From: CAWFPR01 sp963817635
GTDB taxonomy: Bacteria; Acidobacteriota; Vicinamibacteria; Vicinamibacterales; 2-12-FULL-66-21
Direction: 5' to 3'
DNA: 64,000 nucleotides
NCBI GenBank assembly: GCA_963817635.1
Contig: CAWFPR010000028.1
Location: forward strand, 124,001 to 188,000
The position numbers and the translations under genes were made by a program. Positions 50,836 to 60,235 of this stretch are shown piece after piece. The notes under the pieces were generated by a model. That model was not told where the DNA came from. It ran no database searches and saw only the letters and a list, made by a program, of their open reading frames with translations. Numbering within the stretch: position 1 is the first letter of the stretch; each line of letters begins with the position of its first letter.

Positions 50836-50990
50836 GGGTCAGTCGCTCGTCGCGAGCTTCGCTTCGCTCACGGGTCAGTCGCTCGTCGCGAGCTTCGCTT
50901 CGCTCGCGGGTCAGTCGCTTGTCGCGAGCTTCGCTTCGCTCGCGGGTCAGTCGCTTGTCGCGGCTTTACTTCGCTCGCGGCAGTCGCTGT
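50836..50990. repeat. 36-bp tandem repeat, about four copies
   Basis: Units beginning GGGTCAGTCGCTCGTCGCGA start at 50836, 50872, 50908 and 50944, an exact 36-bp period, followed by a decayed fifth unit. Units abut without spacers, so this is not a CRISPR array. Just before it (50782-50810) are TAGTCGCTGGTCACTGGTCA-type heptads that mirror the tract at 51640-51762. Confidence 0.9.
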
Positions 50991-51134
50991 CGCGGCCTCC
51001 TCGCGTCTCGCTCGCCGCCCCAGCTCGCCGCCGGAGTGACAGTCCGGCTGTGGCGGCGCTCCACACGCCGCCAGGCGTCACCTCGCTCGGCGGTTTTCCT
51101 GCCGTCGGGCATGGCAACTGCACAGCCGGTGGAC

Positions 51135-51563
51135 ATGGCTCAGAAACTCGAAGAATTGTTCATCTGGAGGAAGAGTATCGAACTGTGGGGGGCAGTAAAT
51201 GCACTTCTGGACAGGCCGGGGTTCAGCAAGAACTGGGATCTGCACGATCAGCTGACCGGCGCCGTCGATTCGGTGGTCGCCAACATCCCCGAGGGGTTTG
51301 AGCAGTCAACGGACCGCGCTTTTGCCAAGTACCTCTACACGGCGAAGGGTTCGGCCGCGGAAATCAACGCACACCTGCTGATCGCGCTGAAGCGCGGCCA
51401 CATCGAGCAGTCGCAGTTCGACGCAGCCTGCGCGCTCTCGGTTGAACTCCAGAAGATGCTGGGCGGTTTCATCAAATACCTGATCAAGTCCAACCGAAAA
51501 GACCGCGGCACGGGAAAAGCTGATGTACAAATCCCGAGGCGGCGGCGCCGGACCTCGCGATGA
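51135..51563 (+). CDS. Four-helix-bundle protein (S23/Avd-like)
   Basis: A 142-residue protein of the four-helix-bundle family first known from 23S rRNA intervening sequences and related to Avd of diversity-generating retroelements. Typical segments: LFIWRKSIELWGAVNALLD, DLHDQLTGAVDSVVANIPEG, then FAKYLYTAKGSAAEINAHLL and a final helix. The tail is basic (PRRRRRTSR). Met9 at 51135 matches the usual start; 51111 is also possible. It is enclosed by short-repeat tracts on both sides, and no reverse transcriptase or rRNA is nearby. Function unknown. Confidence 0.85.
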   Translation: MAQKLEELFIWRKSIELWGAVNALLDRPGFSKNWDLHDQLTGAVDSVVANIPEGFEQSTDRAFAKYLYTAKGSAAEINAHLLIALKRGHIEQSQFDAACALSVELQKMLGGFIKYLIKSNRKDRGTGKADVQIPRRRRRTSR

Positions 51564-51639
51564 GCGGCGAGCAGCCAAGCCCCCGACAGCTGACCCGACG
51601 CCAGGCGACCGTCGACTGGCGAGCCGACGCCCGGAGCGA

Positions 51640-51762
51640 CCAGCGGCCTAGCGACTAGCGACTAACGACTGGCGACTGGCGACTAGCGACTGGCGACTAG
51701 CGACGACTAGCGACCAGCGACTAGCGACTAGACTAGAGACCAGCGACCAGCGACTAGCGACT
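51640..51762. repeat. Heptad tract (GACTAGC/GACTGGC/GACCAGC variants)
   Basis: About 15 near-copies of a 7-bp unit, GACTAGC and its T-to-C or A-to-G variants, end three bases before the flavoprotein start at 51766. The reverse complement of the same units occurs at 50782-50810. Together they flank the four-helix-bundle gene and the 36-bp array as inverted tracts. Confidence 0.85.
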
Positions 51763-51765
51763 GAC

Positions 51766-53313
51766 ATGCAGCCCCAAAACCCCGACAGCTTCCTCGAGGA
51801 TGCGGCCCACTTCCCCGGCGGCCACGCGACTGGCGTGGTGTTCCCTCGAACCGCCGAAGAGGTCGCCGACATCCTGACCGAGGCCTCGGCCGTCCTCCCG
51901 ATCGGCGCGCAGTCGTCGTTGACCGGCGGCGCGACGCCGATGGGCGAGCTCGTCGTGTCCACGTCGAAAATGCGGAGCATCATCGGCCGGACGCCAACCG
52001 CACTCACGGTAGAAGCCGGCGTCGACCATCGCGGAGATCCAGGAACATCTGGCGGCCGCCGGCGCGTGGTTTCCGCCGGCGCCCACCTTCACCGGCGCCT
52101 GCGCCGGCGGGGTCGTCGCGACCAACGCCGCGGGGGCCGCGACGTTCAAGTACGGCAGCACGCGCGACTGGGTGGACAGGATCGTCGTGGTGCTGGCCGA
52201 CGGCACCATTCTCGAACTCGAGCGCGGCGCACATCCGTCGGAGGGACGACGGGTTGATCTCGAGACCCGACGCGGCCGGGTAACGATTGCGGTGCCGTCG
52301 TACGTGATGCCGCGCGTGCCGAAGCATTCAGCCGGGTACTACGCCGCGCCTGGCATGGACCTCATCGATCTGTTCATCGGCTCCGAGGGGACGCTCGGCA
52401 TCATCACCCAGGTGACGTTCCGGGTCCTGTCACCGGCGCCCCAGACCGCGCTGGCGCTGATTCCCTGCACGTCGGACGCCCAGGGGTTCGCGCTCGCCGG
52501 CGCGCTGCGGGCGGCATCGTTTGCCACCTGGCGTTCGAACGACGCGGCGGGCATCGACGCCGGCGCGATCGAACACATGGATCGCCGCTCGCTCGACATC
52601 CTGCGCGAAGACGGCGTGGACGCGATGAACGACGTGCGCGTCCCGGAAGGGACCCAACTGGCCCTCCTGGTGCAACTCGAGCTGCCGGCCGGCACGACCG
52701 CCGAATCGGCCTACGCCGATATCGGGAGCGCGCTCGACGACGGCGGCACCGATACGTCGCTCGGGCGCTTCTGCCGCCTGCTCGATGAAGCCGGGCTGCT
52801 CGAGACGACGGAGCTGGCGATGCCGGGCGACCGGCGGCGGGCCGATCAGCTCATCGCGATCCGCGAAGGTGTACCCACCGGCGTCAATCAGCGCGTGGGA
52901 CGCGCGAAGCGCGATATTGACCCGCGCATCGAGAAGACCGCGGCCGACATGATCGTCCCGTTCGACCGGTTCGGGGAGATGGCGGAGATCTACCGTCGCG
53001 GATTCGAGGCGCGCGGGCTCGACTACGCGATCTGGGGACACCTCTCGGACGGCAACGTCCACCCGAACGTCATCCCGCGCACCTACGACGACGTCCAGCG
53101 CGGAAAGGACGCGATGCTCGAGTTCGGCCGGGAGGTTGCGCGGCTGGGCGGCTGCCCACTGGCCGAGCACGGCGTCGGAAGGAACCCAGTCAAGCAGGAA
53201 CTGCTCCGCCAGCTCTACGGAGACGACGGGGTCGAGCAGATGCGCGCCGTAAAGCGCGCGCTCGACCCCGCGTGGAAACTCGCCCCGGGTGTGATCTTCG
53301 CACCGGCTCATAA
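51766..53313 (+). CDS. FAD-binding oxidoreductase, GlcD/D-lactate dehydrogenase-like (frame-disrupted)
   Basis: About 515 residues. An N-terminal FAD-binding PCMH domain (GVVFPRTAEEVADIL, VLPIGAQSSLTGGATPMGEL, TFTGACAGGVVATNAAG) is followed by the C-terminal FAD-oxidase domain (DLIDLFIGSEGTLGIITQV, AIWGHLSDGNVHPNVIP, AEHGVGRNPVKQELL, LDPAWKLAPGVIF). It probably oxidises a 2-hydroxy acid. An extra G at 52024 breaks the frame early. In the uncorrected frame translation runs past the tandem hairpins and the YHS gene to 53638. A stop at 53311-53313, reached with one missing base, gives the normal family end (APGVIFAPAH) and is preferred. Confidence 0.8.
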
Positions 53314-53314
53314 A

Positions 53315-53368
53315 GGGCGGCTCACGAGCCGCCCCTACAACGCGGGCGGCTCACGAGCCGCCCCTACA
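53315..53368. repeat. Two REP-like palindromes, likely bidirectional terminator
   Basis: GGGCGGCTCACGAGCCGCCC plus CCTACA occurs twice (53315-53339 and 53344-53368), 29 bases apart. Each copy folds into an 8-bp hairpin. They lie between the converging ends of the flavoprotein and the YHS gene. The same kind of GTAGGGGCGGC palindrome is dispersed in many bacterial genomes. Confidence 0.75.
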
Positions 53369-53521
53369 CTATTTGTCTTTATTCAGGTACTTCTGCGGGT
53401 TCTCGTCGAAGCGCGTCTTGCAGATCGGCGCACAGAAATAATACGTCTGCCCCTGGTAGTCGCTCTTTCCTGCCGCGGTCTTCTCGTCAATCATCATTCC
53501 GCACACGGGGTCTTTCGCCAT
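53369..53521 (-). CDS. YHS domain protein, 50 residues
   Basis: A small gene too short for the usual ORF cutoff. It reads MAKDPVCGMMIDEKTAAGKS then DYQGQTYYFCAPICKTRFDE, the complete YHS-domain signature: DPVCGM, a YYFCxxxCxxxF heavy-metal-binding Cys set and a NPxKY end. YHS domains bind metals in copper ATPases and metallochaperones. It starts with GAGG about 6 bases upstream of the ATG at 53521 and ends directly at the REP-like repeats. It is divergent from the formate dehydrogenase operon, which needs a metal cofactor, but a link is speculative. Confidence 0.85.
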   Translation of the reverse strand: MAKDPVCGMMIDEKTAAGKSDYQGQTYYFCAPICKTRFDENPQKYLNKDK

Positions 53522-53576
53522 ATCGCCTCAATCGTGCTTGATTCGCAGCACTCTTGCATACATCATCTCAGGCTTT

Positions 53577-56500
53577 ATGAGCATCCGCGACCTGATTTCC
53601 CGATGGCCCCTCCTGCGGCAGCTCGCGGCGGGCGCTGACGGCACCGGCGTCGAAGCGATGAGCGAGCGCACGCTCGCGCTCCGCCCGCGTCACGAGGATG
53701 CCGATGTCGTCCGATTCGGTCTGCCCGTACTGCGGGGTCGGGTGCGGGCAACTCATCTATCATCGCGGCGGCCGGGTCGTGTCGATCGAAGGAGACCCGG
53801 GCTCTCCCATCTCAGAGGGGCACCTGTGTCCGAAGGGCGCGGCCAGCCATGAACTGGTGACCCACGCGGGCCGGCTCACGCGCGTTCGATATCGCGCACC
53901 GCGAGCGGCCCGGTGGGCCGAGCTCGACCTCGAAACCGCGATGGACATGGTCGCCGCGCGCGTGTGGGCGTCGCGCGAGGCGCACTTCGAGGAGCGTGGC
54001 GAGCACGACGGCCAGCCGGCCCCGCTCATGCAATGCCCGTCAATCGCGCACGTGGGCGGCGCGACCCTCGACAACGAGGAGAACTACCTCATCAAGAAGC
54101 TCTTCACCGGCGGCCTCGGCATGGTCGCCATCAGCAACCAGGCCCGGATATGACATAGCTCCACCGTGCCCGGTCTGGGCACGTCGTTCGGGAGAGGCGG
54201 CGCGACGATGGCCCAGCAGGATCTCGTCAACGCTGACGCGATCCTGATCATGGGCTCGTCGATGGCCGAGAACCACCCCGTCGGGTTCCGGTTCGTCATG
54301 AAGGCGCGCGAGCGCGGCGCGACGGTCATCCACGTCGATCCCCGGTTCACCCGCACCTCCGCGATGGCCGACATGTGGGCGCCGCTGCGCGTGGGGACCG
54401 ACATTGTCTTCCTCGGCGCGCTGGTGAACTACGTGCTGGTCAACGGCCTCGAATTCCGCGATTACATCGTGCCCTACACGAACGCGGGGACGATCATCGG
54501 TGAGGCGTTCCGGGACACCGAGGATCTCGACGGACTCTTCTCCGGGTTCGATCCGGCGACGGGCACGTATTCGTCCGACACATGGGCCTACGAGGGAACG
54601 AACGATCCCTCGCTCGAACATCCGCGGTGCGTGTTCCAGATCCTCACGCGTCACTACGCGCGCTACACGCCGGAGCTCGTCGAGGAGATCTGCGGCGTTC
54701 CGCGCGACGCTTTCCTGCGCATCGCCGAGGCGTACCGTCACGCGTCGGGACCGGAGCGTACCGCGGCGATCTGCTATGCGGTCGGCTGGACGCAGCATTC
54801 GACAGGCGTGCAGATCATCCGCACGGCCGCCATCCTCCAGCTGCTGCTCGGCAACATCGGGCGTCCCGGCGGCGGGATCCTCGCGCTGCGTGGCCACGCG
54901 TCGATCCAGGGATCGACCGACATCCCGACCCTGTTCGACATCCTGCCCGGGTACCTTGCGATGCCCGCCTTCGGCGCCGAGTCGCGCACGATGGACGACT
55001 ATCTCGGGACGCATCAGGCCGAGGCCGGCTGGTGGGCAAACTACGATGCGTTCCTGATTTCGCTGCTGAAGGCGTGGTACGGCGAGTCGGCGACGGCCGC
55101 CAACGAGTACCGGCTTCGGCTGGCTGCCGCGCATCAGCGGGGACCACTCGTACTTCGGCTACTGGCTCGACATGATGGACCGCCCGGCTTCGCAGCCGCT
55201 TCGGCCTGGCAACGGCGCCCCCATCGAAGGCCTGTTCGTGATGGGACAGAACCCGGCAGTCGGCTCGCCCAACGCGCGGCTCGAGCGGCGCGCGCTCGCG
55301 AACCTGAAGTGGCTCGTCGTCCGCGACCTCGTCGAAATCGAGACGGCGAGCTTCTGGCTCGACTCGCCGGAAGTGCAGCGCGGCGAGCTGCGCACCGGCG
55401 ACATCGACACCGAGGTGTTCCTCTTCCCCGCCGCCGCGCACGCGGAGAAGAACGGCTGCTTCACCAACACGCAGCGGCTCCTCCAGTGGCACGAGCGGGC
55501 GGTCGATCCTCCTGGCGACGCGCGCAGCGAGGCGTGGTTCGTCTATCACCTGGGCCGGCGGCTGAAGGCGATGGCGGAGCGCGATCCGCGTCCACGAAAC
55601 GCCGGGCTGCGCGCGCTCACGTGGAACTACCGGACGGAAGGCCCCCACGACGAACCCGCGATCGAGGAGGTGCTCCAGGAGATCAACGGCCGCCGGACGT
55701 CGGACCACGCGCTCCTCGAGGGATTCGGCTCGCTCGCGAACGACGGGTCCACGTCGTGCGGCTGCTGGATCTACTCGGGCGTCTATCCCGCACCGGGGCG
55801 CAATCGCGCGCGCGAACGCGAGCCGAAGGGACCGTACGGCCACGGCTGGGGATTCACCTGGCCGGCCGACCGACGCATCCTCTACAACCGCGCCTCCGCG
55901 CGCCCGGACGGCACGCCGTGGTCCGATCGGAAGAAACTCGTGTGGTGGAACGCGCGGGCGCGCGAATGGTCCGGCCTCGACGTGCCCGACTTCACCCGCA
56001 CCAAGCCTCCCGGCTATCGCCCGCCGGAGGGCGCAACGGGGGATGCCGCGATTGCGGGCGACGCGCCGTTCTGCCTCCATCCGGACGGCGTCGGGTGGAT
56101 CTGGGTCGCGAGCGGTTTGAAGGACGGGCCGCTGCCCGCGCACTACGAACCGTTCGAGTCGCCCGTGTGGAACCGCGTCTATCGCCAGCAGGAGAACCCG
56201 GTCGCCGATGCCAGGGAGCGCCTGGACAACGCCTACGCGCACTCCCCCGGCGATCCGGCCTATCCGCACGTCCTGACGACCTATCGCCTGACCGAACATC
56301 ACACCGCGGGCGGCATGTCGCGCACGCTGCCGCACCTCGCCGAACTGCAGCCGGAACTCTTCTGCGAACTCTCACCCGAGCTGGCCGGCGAGATCGGCGT
56401 CGACAACGGCGGATGGGTCACCGTGACGACGCCGCGTGGGCACATCGACGCACGGGCGCTCGTCACGCCGCGAATCCGGCCGATGATCGTCCAGGGCCGG

Positions 56501-56656
56501 ACCGTGCACCAGGTGGGGCTGCCCTATCACTTCGGCGGCCGCGGCCTCGTCACAGGGGACGTCGTCAACGACCTGCTCGCGATTTCCCAGGAGCCGAACG
56601 TCCGCATCATGGAGTCGAAGGCGCTCGTCTGCCGCGTGGAGCAACGATGCCGGTAA
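53577..56656 (+). CDS. fdhA: Formate dehydrogenase alpha subunit, selenocysteine-containing (frame-disrupted)
   Basis: A molybdopterin oxidoreductase of 1025 residues that oxidises formate to CO2. It starts MSIRDLISRWPLLRQLAAGA, then the 4Fe-4S site CPYCGVGC...LCPKG. The active-site TGA (54151-54153, residue 192) lies between SNQARI and HSSTVPGLGTSFGRGG, exactly where relatives have Sec. A SECIS-type hairpin follows. Later motifs include ILIMGSSMAENHPVGF, GNIGRPGGGILALRGHASIQ and GLFVMGQNPAVGSPN. Two extra bases disrupt it: a T near 53720 and a C at about 55111-55115; both halves resume exactly. No Tat signal, so it is probably cytoplasmic. The beta gene overlaps its end by 10 bases. Confidence 0.9.
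54151..54182 (+). promoter_or_regulatory. Selenocysteine TGA and bacterial SECIS hairpin
   Basis: TGA at 54151-54153 is followed by a perfect stem GTGCCC (54166-54171) / GGGCAC (54177-54182) with the loop GGTCT. The loop starts 19 bases after the TGA. GGUCU in the apical loop at this distance matches the well-known E. coli fdhF and fdnG SECIS elements bound by SelB. Confidence 0.85.
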
Positions 56657-57453
56657 CCGCCTTCCTCACCGACTCGACCGTCTGCATCGGCTGCAAGGCC
56701 TGCGAGGTCGCGTGCAAGGAATGGAATCAGATCCCGGACGACGGGTTCACGTTCACGGGGTTTTCGTACGACAACACGGGAGCGCTCGGGCACTCGACGT
56801 GGCGGCACGTCAAGTTCATCGAGCGCGCGGGTGCGCCCGCCGGGGACGCGCCGCCGGCCGACGGCGGGTATCGCAGCAACGCGTTCCGCTGGGATTTCTC
56901 GTCGGACGTCTGCAAGCACTGCGAGCACGCCGGCTGCCTCGACGCGTGCCCGACCGGATCGATCGTCCGCACGGAATTCGGCGGCGTCTTCGTGCAGCCC
57001 GACATCTGCAATGGGTGCGGCTACTGCATCGTCACCTGTCCGTTCGGCGTCATCGACCGGCGCCCCGGCGACGGGCGCGCGTTCAAGTGCACGTTCTGCT
57101 ACGACCGGCAGAAAGCGGGGCTCGAGCCAGCGTGCGCGAAGGCCTGCCCGACCGAGTCGATCGTGTTCGGCGAGATCGAGGAGCTGCACGAACGCGGCGT
57201 CAAGCGCATCGAGGAGTTGAAGGCGCGCGGCATCGAGGACGCCGTGCTGTACGACGCGCGGGATTCGAGCGTCGGCGGGACGCACGCGATGTTCGTGTTC
57301 CGCGGCCGGCCGGAAGAGTACAATCTGCCTGCGGATCCCGATGTCCCGGCCACCCACCTTCGGGCAGGGTGGGAGGGCGCGGCGGTCGCGGCCGGACTCA
57401 TGCTGGTCGGCACCGTGCTGGCCTTTCTCGGGGGACGGTCGAAGCCCCATTGA
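56647..57453 (+). CDS. fdhB: Formate dehydrogenase beta (iron-sulfur) subunit
   Basis: A 268-residue electron-transfer subunit with four 4Fe-4S clusters, visible as CIGCKACEVAC, CKHCEHAGCLDAC, CNGCGYCIVTC and CTFCYDRQ...CAKAC. It ends in a single membrane helix (GAAVAAGLMLVGTVLAFLGG), as in FdnH-type subunits, so it links the alpha subunit to the membrane. The start overlaps the end of the alpha gene by 10 bases, implying coupled translation. Electrons would pass to the NrfD-type subunit encoded two genes downstream. Confidence 0.93.
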   Translation: MPVTAFLTDSTVCIGCKACEVACKEWNQIPDDGFTFTGFSYDNTGALGHSTWRHVKFIERAGAPAGDAPPADGGYRSNAFRWDFSSDVCKHCEHAGCLDACPTGSIVRTEFGGVFVQPDICNGCGYCIVTCPFGVIDRRPGDGRAFKCTFCYDRQKAGLEPACAKACPTESIVFGEIEELHERGVKRIEELKARGIEDAVLYDARDSSVGGTHAMFVFRGRPEEYNLPADPDVPATHLRAGWEGAAVAAGLMLVGTVLAFLGGRSKPH

Positions 57454-57507
57454 GGAGGCGCCGGATTCCGGCGGCCGCGGCAGGGGGCAAGGGCAGGTAC
57501 AGACGGC

Positions 57508-58467
57508 ATGAATCTGCGGTTCGCATTGCTGGTGGTCGGCATTCCCCTGATCGCCCACGGTGGCGAAGGGCTGTATCACGCGGCGCGAAGCAGCCGGCAG
57601 GCCGAGATGACGTGCGAGCAGTTCGTGCGACAGCGGCCGGCGGGACTGTGGGTGCGGCTCACGGGATGCCAGCTCGATTACGCCTCTCCCGGCTACCGTG
57701 AGGCCGACGGCCGCATCGCGGAAATCTTCTTCCCCGTCCGCGCCGAGGGTCAGCCAGCCACGTCGCCGGCTCCGATCCTCGCGGGTACGACGGATCCCGG
57801 CGCGCTGGCGATCGTGCAGGGCGCGATTGGCAGCGGCAGGCCGGCCGATCAGGAAGCGGTGACCGTCATGATGCTCCGCGTCGTGACGCTGCTCCGCGCC
57901 TCGCGCGAGATCGACGGGCTCACGCGCGCAGGAGTCCTCGAGCTGTTCCGGACACGGCGGGCGCTCGGCTCGTTCGCGGTGGCGCTCGCGCCCGACTACG
58001 CCGTCATCGATCTGCACACCCGCCCGGCATTCACGGGATCGGCCATCGAGGCCGGCGTGGGACTCCTGTCGGTGCTGCTGTTCCTCGCTGCCGGCCGCGT
58101 GCCGCGTCGCGCGGCCGACACGGTCACCGCCAACGAAGCGCAGCCGGACCTCCCGGCGATCCTGCTCCTGAACCTCCCCGGATCGGCCGGCGCCGAAGCC
58201 ATCGAGCAGGCCCCGCCGCTCGGCAGCCGCGCGGAGGTGACCGCGGCGATCAGCCGGGCCCTCGAGGGCATCCAGCTCGGTGACGATGGGACCGGGAGCA
58301 TCACGGGGCCGGACCACACGCTCGCCATCGACCTCGGTGTGCAGGATCCGGTGTGGACCGCGACGGTGCGCGCCGGCGGGCCCGGCGCCGCGCGCGCGGT
58401 GAGCGCGCTCGCTCATGCCACCGGCTGGCGTCTGTATGTGCCGAAGCGCGGTCAGTTCATCGAGTAG
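57508..58467 (+). CDS. Unknown membrane protein inside the formate dehydrogenase operon
   Basis: A 319-residue protein I do not recognise. An N-terminal membrane helix (RFALLVVGIPLIAHGGEGLY) precedes an extracytoplasmic part with MTCEQFVRQRPAGLWVRLTG and a matching second Cys in GCQLDY. A second helix (about 175-195, AGVGLLSVLLFLAAGRVP) follows, then a cytoplasmic tail with SRAEVTAAISRALEGIQLGD. It lies 54 bases after the beta subunit and before the NrfD gene, so it is probably expressed with the complex. An assembly or maturation role is only an inference from position. Confidence 0.75.
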   Translation: MNLRFALLVVGIPLIAHGGEGLYHAARSSRQAEMTCEQFVRQRPAGLWVRLTGCQLDYASPGYREADGRIAEIFFPVRAEGQPATSPAPILAGTTDPGALAIVQGAIGSGRPADQEAVTVMMLRVVTLLRASREIDGLTRAGVLELFRTRRALGSFAVALAPDYAVIDLHTRPAFTGSAIEAGVGLLSVLLFLAAGRVPRRAADTVTANEAQPDLPAILLLNLPGSAGAEAIEQAPPLGSRAEVTAAISRALEGIQLGDDGTGSITGPDHTLAIDLGVQDPVWTATVRAGGPGAARAVSALAHATGWRLYVPKRGQFIE

Positions 58468-58602
58468 TCGGGACCGATACGTTCCGCCTGGCGCCACGCC
58501 GTGCCGGGACACGAGCCTGCGCGGCTGTCGAACGGACGCTCGCGCGACTCCGCGAACCAGGGGACGCTCCGCGCAAGGCGTCACCGTGGTGCAGGAGACC
58601 TG

Positions 58603-59598
58603 ATGGCCGACGATCAGAGCTTCGAGCAACGCCTGGAGGCCCTGCGCCGGACGGCGGCGGAGACGGGACACGTTTCCGCGGCCGGCGTCCGCGCCGCCGG
58701 TTCACCGGTGCCGTATCGCGACGGCGTGCTCGCCGAGTACCACGGGCAGCCGCTGCTGAAGCGTCCGGTCTGGACGTGGGAGATTCCCGCGTACTTCTTC
58801 GTCGGCGGCGCCGCGGGAGCCGCGTCGGTGATCGGCGCCGTGGCGAATGCAATGGGCGGACGTTCCGATCTCGTGCGCCACGCGCGCTGGGTCGCCGCGG
58901 CGGGCGCGGCGATGTCTCCACCGCTGCTGATCGCGGATCTCGGGCGGCCGGAGCGCTTTCTCGCGATGACGCGCGTGTTCAAGCTCCAGAGCCCGATGTC
59001 GGTGGGCGTGTGGACGCTCCTGGCATTCTCGAACGCGGGGGCCGCCGCGACGGCCGCTGAGTTCATCGATCGCAGGCTTGGCGGGAGCGTCCCGGTCCGC
59101 GTGATCGGCAACGCAGCGGAAATCGTCGCGGCCGCGGCCGGCCTCGTGCTCTCGACCTACACGGGCGTGCTGATTGGCGCGACCGCAATCCCCGTGTGGT
59201 CGCACAACGTGCGGCTGTTGCCGATCCACTTCGCCGCGTCTGGTGTCGGCTCGGCGGTCTCCGTGCTGGAGCTGATGGGCCACCGCGATGCCGCCCTGAA
59301 TGCGCTCGGCATCGGTGCAGCGGCGGTGGAAACGGCAATTGGCCTTTCGCTCGAAGCACGCGACGACCCGGCCCTCAATCCGCTGAAGCACGGCTGGTCG
59401 GGCCGCGTTACCCGCATCGGCGGCGTGCTGTCCGGGCCGCTGCCCCTTGCGCTGCGGGTCCTGGGCGCGCGCTCGGCACACGCCCGCCGCGCCGCCGCGG
59501 TCTCGACGCTGGTGGGATCGCTGCTCACGCGAGTCGGCTGGATCGCGGCGGGGAGACAGGCGGCAGAGCCACATCAACGACAGCCACAGCCACGCTGA
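58603..59598 (+). CDS. NrfD/PsrC-family membrane subunit of the formate dehydrogenase complex
   Basis: A 331-residue quinone-interacting membrane protein with about eight helices. RPVWTWEIPAYFFVGGAAGA, PPLLIADLGRPERFLAMTRV and PMSVGVWTLLAFSNAG are typical NrfD/polysulfide reductase segments. It should anchor the complex and pass electrons from the beta subunit to quinone, in place of the cytochrome b subunit of FdnI type. ATG at 58603 was chosen because upstream residues are not membrane-protein-like. Its last 11 residues (EPHQRQPQPR end) are encoded by the first bases of the repeat array at 59580, which supplies the stop codon. Confidence 0.88.
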   Translation: MADDQSFEQRLEALRRTAAETGHVSAAGVRAAGSPVPYRDGVLAEYHGQPLLKRPVWTWEIPAYFFVGGAAGAASVIGAVANAMGGRSDLVRHARWVAAAGAAMSPPLLIADLGRPERFLAMTRVFKLQSPMSVGVWTLLAFSNAGAAATAAEFIDRRLGGSVPVRVIGNAAEIVAAAAGLVLSTYTGVLIGATAIPVWSHNVRLLPIHFAASGVGSAVSVLELMGHRDAALNALGIGAAAVETAIGLSLEARDDPALNPLKHGWSGRVTRIGGVLSGPLPLALRVLGARSAHARRAAAVSTLVGSLLTRVGWIAAGRQAAEPHQRQPQPR

Positions 59599-60235
59599 CA
59601 CGCGCCCACGGGCGCTTCGCGCCAGTCACGAAGAAGCACGAAGCACACGAAGAGCACGAAGAACACAAATTGGATCTTCCTTCGTGGGCTTCGTGCCCTT
59701 CGTGCCACTTCGTGGTTGCCGTCGGCCCGTACATCAGCGACAGCCGCAGCCACGCTGACACGCGCCCACGGCGCTTCGCGCCAGTCACGAAGAAGCACGA
59801 AGCACACGAAGAGCACGAAGAACAAAATTTGATCTTCCTTCGTGGGCTTCGTGTCCTTCGTGCCACTTCGTGGCTGCCGTCGGCCCGTGCAGCGCGACAG
59901 CCGCGGCCACGCTGACACGCGCCCACGGCGCTTCGCGCGAGTCACGAAGAAGCGCGAAGACACGAAGAGCACGAAGAACACAAATTGGATTCCCCTTCGT
60001 GCCCTTCGTGCCACTTCGTGGTGGCCGTCGGCCCGTACATCAGCGACAGCCGCAGCCACGCTGACACGCGCCCACGGCGCTTCGCGCGAGTCACGAAGAA
60101 GCACGAAGCACACGAAGAGCACGAAGAACAAAATTGGATCTTCCTTCGTGGGCTTCGTGCCCTTCGTGCCACTTCGTGGTGGCCGTCGGCCCGTGCAGCG
60201 CGACAGCGGCTGTCGCTGATGGTAGCGCGTGGCGC
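59570..60235. repeat. Four tandem copies of a 150-160 bp palindrome-bearing repeat
   Basis: Copies begin with CACGCTGACACGCGCCCACG at 59591, 59751, 59908 and 60057. Each holds a run of CACGAAG-type units followed, after ATTGGATCTTC, by complementary CTTCGTG units. It can therefore fold into a long hairpin. The copies differ by small indels and substitutions. Both neighbouring genes run into the array. Reading frames through it are Arg/Ser-rich and show no protein-like conservation. Confidence 0.9.

Noticed and set aside
50836..50990. Regular 36-bp repeats resembling a CRISPR array
   Set aside because: The units are contiguous with no spacers between them and no cas genes are nearby; this is a plain tandem repeat.
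53311..53638. C-terminal extension of the flavoprotein to 53638
   Set aside because: It would run through two palindromes, across the YHS gene and into the formate dehydrogenase start, with no family similarity.
54151..54153. TGA as the true end of a short molybdopterin protein
   Set aside because: The frame continues with the exact expected formate dehydrogenase sequence and a GGTCT-loop hairpin follows.
59591..60235. Open reading frames through the 155-bp repeats as real proteins
   Set aside because: Frames exist on both strands in several registers, are Arg/Ser-rich or Phe/Val-rich, and simply follow the DNA repeat.
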